Assembly (NCBI GenBank): GCA_947165745.1
Contig: CAMVBO010000101.1
Coordinates: 1-6,660 of the forward strand
From: an uncultured Clostridia bacterium
GTDB taxonomy: Bacteria > Bacillota_A > Clostridia > Christensenellales > Aristaeellaceae
Direction: 5' to 3'
Length of the DNA stretch: 6,660 nt
Part shown: in pieces, positions 5,721 through 6,660 of the stretch
Position numbering within the stretch: the stretch's first letter is position 1
How the letters are laid out: the number at the start of each line of letters is the position of its first letter
Position numbers and translations under genes: made by a program
Notes under the pieces: model-generated
What the model saw: the letters and a program-made list of their open reading frames with translations, nothing else
Databases searched by the model: none
What the model was told of the DNA's origin: nothing

Positions 5721-5826
5721 CCAAAAGCCTTCCCCTTTGGGGAAGGTGGATCGGAGCGAAGCGACGAGACGGATGAGGTCTCCGGACACAGTGCTCGGCA
5801 CCTTCCCCACGGGGGAAGGCTTTTGG
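5721..5826. mobile_element. 106-bp inverted-repeat element (MITE- or REP-like)
   Basis: The ends CCAAAAGCCTTCCCC (5721-5735) and their exact reverse complement (5812-5826) are 15-bp terminal inverted repeats. Allowing two mismatches, the symmetry extends to 28 bp (5721-5748 with 5799-5826). Each end is also a small palindrome by itself: CCTTCCCC/GGGGAAGG at 5728-5746 and again at 5801-5818. The middle (5749-5798) contains GAGAC/GTCTC (5766-5770, 5778-5782) around GGATGAG, and GGAGCGAAGCGACGAG. I recall closely similar CCTTCCCC...GGGGAAGGTGG...GACGGATGAGG units as abundant intergenic repeats of gut Clostridia, which argues for a dispersed element mobilised in trans. It encodes no transposase, and I see no clear target-site duplication. 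As RNA the whole element folds into one long stem between malE and malF. Confidence 0.8.
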
Positions 5827-5862
5827 AACCATACTCCATACTCTGAAAAAGGGGTAGTATAC

Positions 5863-6660
5863 ATGGTTGATTTAAACTATCTCAAAATGAGCAAGCCCCA
5901 GAAATTCGTCCACAACGTGGGCAAGTTCTTCAAGTCGCTGCCGGGCAGGATCGGCGGCGGCTTCCTGGGCCTGGGGCGCGCCATCGCCGGCTTCTTCAAG
6001 CGCATTGGCCTGGCCATCGCGGATCTGTTCACCACGTTCAAAAACGGCGACTGGAAGACCCGGCTTTCCTACCTGGTGATGGGCTCGGGCTCGCTGGCCC
6101 GGGGCCAGTGGGGACGCGGGCTGCTGTTTTTCCTGTTCCAGACGGTGTTCAACCTGTACATGGTCAACTTTGGCATGGCCTATCTTTCCAAGCTGACCAC
6201 GCTGGGCACCGTGGCCACCGAAAAGGTGGGCCGCAAGACCGTCTATGGCGACAACTCCTTCCTGATCCTGCTGTACGGCGTGCTGACGCTGTTCTTCGTG
6301 CTGGCGTTCATCTACACCTGGTATGTAAACATCAAGCAGAACCGGATCGCCCAGCAGATCGAGGCCTCCGGCCGCAAATTGAAGAGCACCAAGGAGGATT
6401 TGCAGTCCCTGGCGGACAGCCAGTTCCACAAGACGCTGCTGGCGCTGCCCACGCTGGGCGTGTTCGTGTTCACGATACTGCCCATCTTCTTTATGATCCT
6501 GGTTGCCTTCACCAACTTCGACTACAACCACCAGCCCCCCGCCAAACTGTTCACCTGGGTGGGCTTTGACAACTTCAAGCAGCTGCTGTCGGCCGGTTCG
6601 GCCAACTATGGCGACACGTTCCGCCAGGTGCTGTTCTGGACGCTGGTGTGGGCCTTCTTC
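5863..6660 (+). CDS. malF: MalF-like sugar ABC transporter permease, N-terminal 266 residues, cut by the window edge
   Basis: The reading frame is open from the ATG at 5863 to the last base of the window, with no stop. The product is an inner-membrane subunit of the importer. Its first 60 or so residues are a cytoplasmic, lysine- and phenylalanine-rich amphipathic stretch (KFVHNVGKFFKSLPGRIGG at 14-32, then RAIAGFFKRIG and DLFTTFKNGDW). After it come KTRLSYLVMGSGSLARGQWG (65-84) and likely membrane helices at about 86-107, 132-155 and 192-217, with a fourth beginning at 255. WVGFDNFKQLL (232-242) is the usual motif ahead of the conserved permease domain. The EAA loop that contacts the ATPase is beyond the edge. 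AAAGGGG lies 8 bases before the ATG, a modest ribosome site. I see no promoter between malE and this gene, so expression probably depends on readthrough. Confidence 0.92.
   Translation, partial: MVDLNYLKMSKPQKFVHNVGKFFKSLPGRIGGGFLGLGRAIAGFFKRIGLAIADLFTTFKNGDWKTRLSYLVMGSGSLARGQWGRGLLFFLFQTVFNLYMVNFGMAYLSKLTTLGTVATEKVGRKTVYGDNSFLILLYGVLTLFFVLAFIYTWYVNIKQNRIAQQIEASGRKLKSTKEDLQSLADSQFHKTLLALPTLGVFVFTILPIFFMILVAFTNFDYNHQPPAKLFTWVGFDNFKQLLSAGSANYGDTFRQVLFWTLVWAFF

Noticed and set aside
5611..5864. Three short minus-strand frames (62-73 codons) in the malE-malF gap
   Set aside because: They translate the inverted-repeat element and flanking terminator; they have no ribosome site or protein-like features.
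1..6660. CRISPR array, tRNA, rRNA, phage or toxin-antitoxin genes
   Set aside because: No regularly spaced repeats, cloverleaf, rRNA motif or matching protein signatures were seen on either strand.

Overview
This window looks like a piece of a GC-rich genome from the Clostridia (Bacillota), probably a gut Oscillospirales- or Christensenellales-like bacterium. The evidence is GC-rich codons combined with AT-rich, sigma-A-type promoters, strong GGAGG Shine-Dalgarno sites, a Gram-positive-style sugar ABC transporter, and two kinds of short palindromic intergenic repeat of a type I associate with such genomes. The taxonomic call is inference; no rRNA or marker gene is present.

Layout, left to right. 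At the left edge lies the 5' part of a short-chain dehydrogenase/reductase gene on the minus strand (1-209). A divergent 176-bp gap follows, with a promoter for that gene and a leader of overlapping inverted repeats in front of a small multi-pass membrane protein (386-916, plus). That gene converges on a glycogen/maltodextrin phosphorylase gene (967-3219, minus), and a perfect 20-bp-arm palindrome (919-961) sits between their stop codons. Divergent from the phosphorylase is an AraC-family regulator (3419-4300, plus). The shared control region (3220-3418) carries opposing promoters, an 8-bp inverted repeat and a potentially folded leader. The regulator ends at a clear intrinsic terminator whose T-rich tail overlaps a consensus promoter (TTGACA, 17 bp, TATAAT) for a MalE-like sugar-binding protein (4452-5651). 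After that gene come a second intrinsic terminator and a 106-bp mobile-looking inverted-repeat element. Next is a MalF-like permease (5863 to the right edge, incomplete) that has no obvious promoter of its own.

The likely joint function is alpha-glucan use. The binding protein and permease import maltodextrins, presumably with a MalG partner beyond the right edge and an ATPase encoded elsewhere. The phosphorylase releases glucose-1-phosphate from them, and the AraC-type protein controls the locus. The substrate is inferred from the neighbourhood and from MalE/MalF resemblance, not proven. The dehydrogenase and the membrane protein have no evident link to this job.

I see no wholly new enzyme system. 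The most interesting signals are non-coding: the repeat element between malE and malF, where an unrelated REP repeat sits in E. coli; the palindrome at about -62 of the phosphorylase promoter and over the regulator's own -10; and the competing hairpins ahead of the membrane protein gene.
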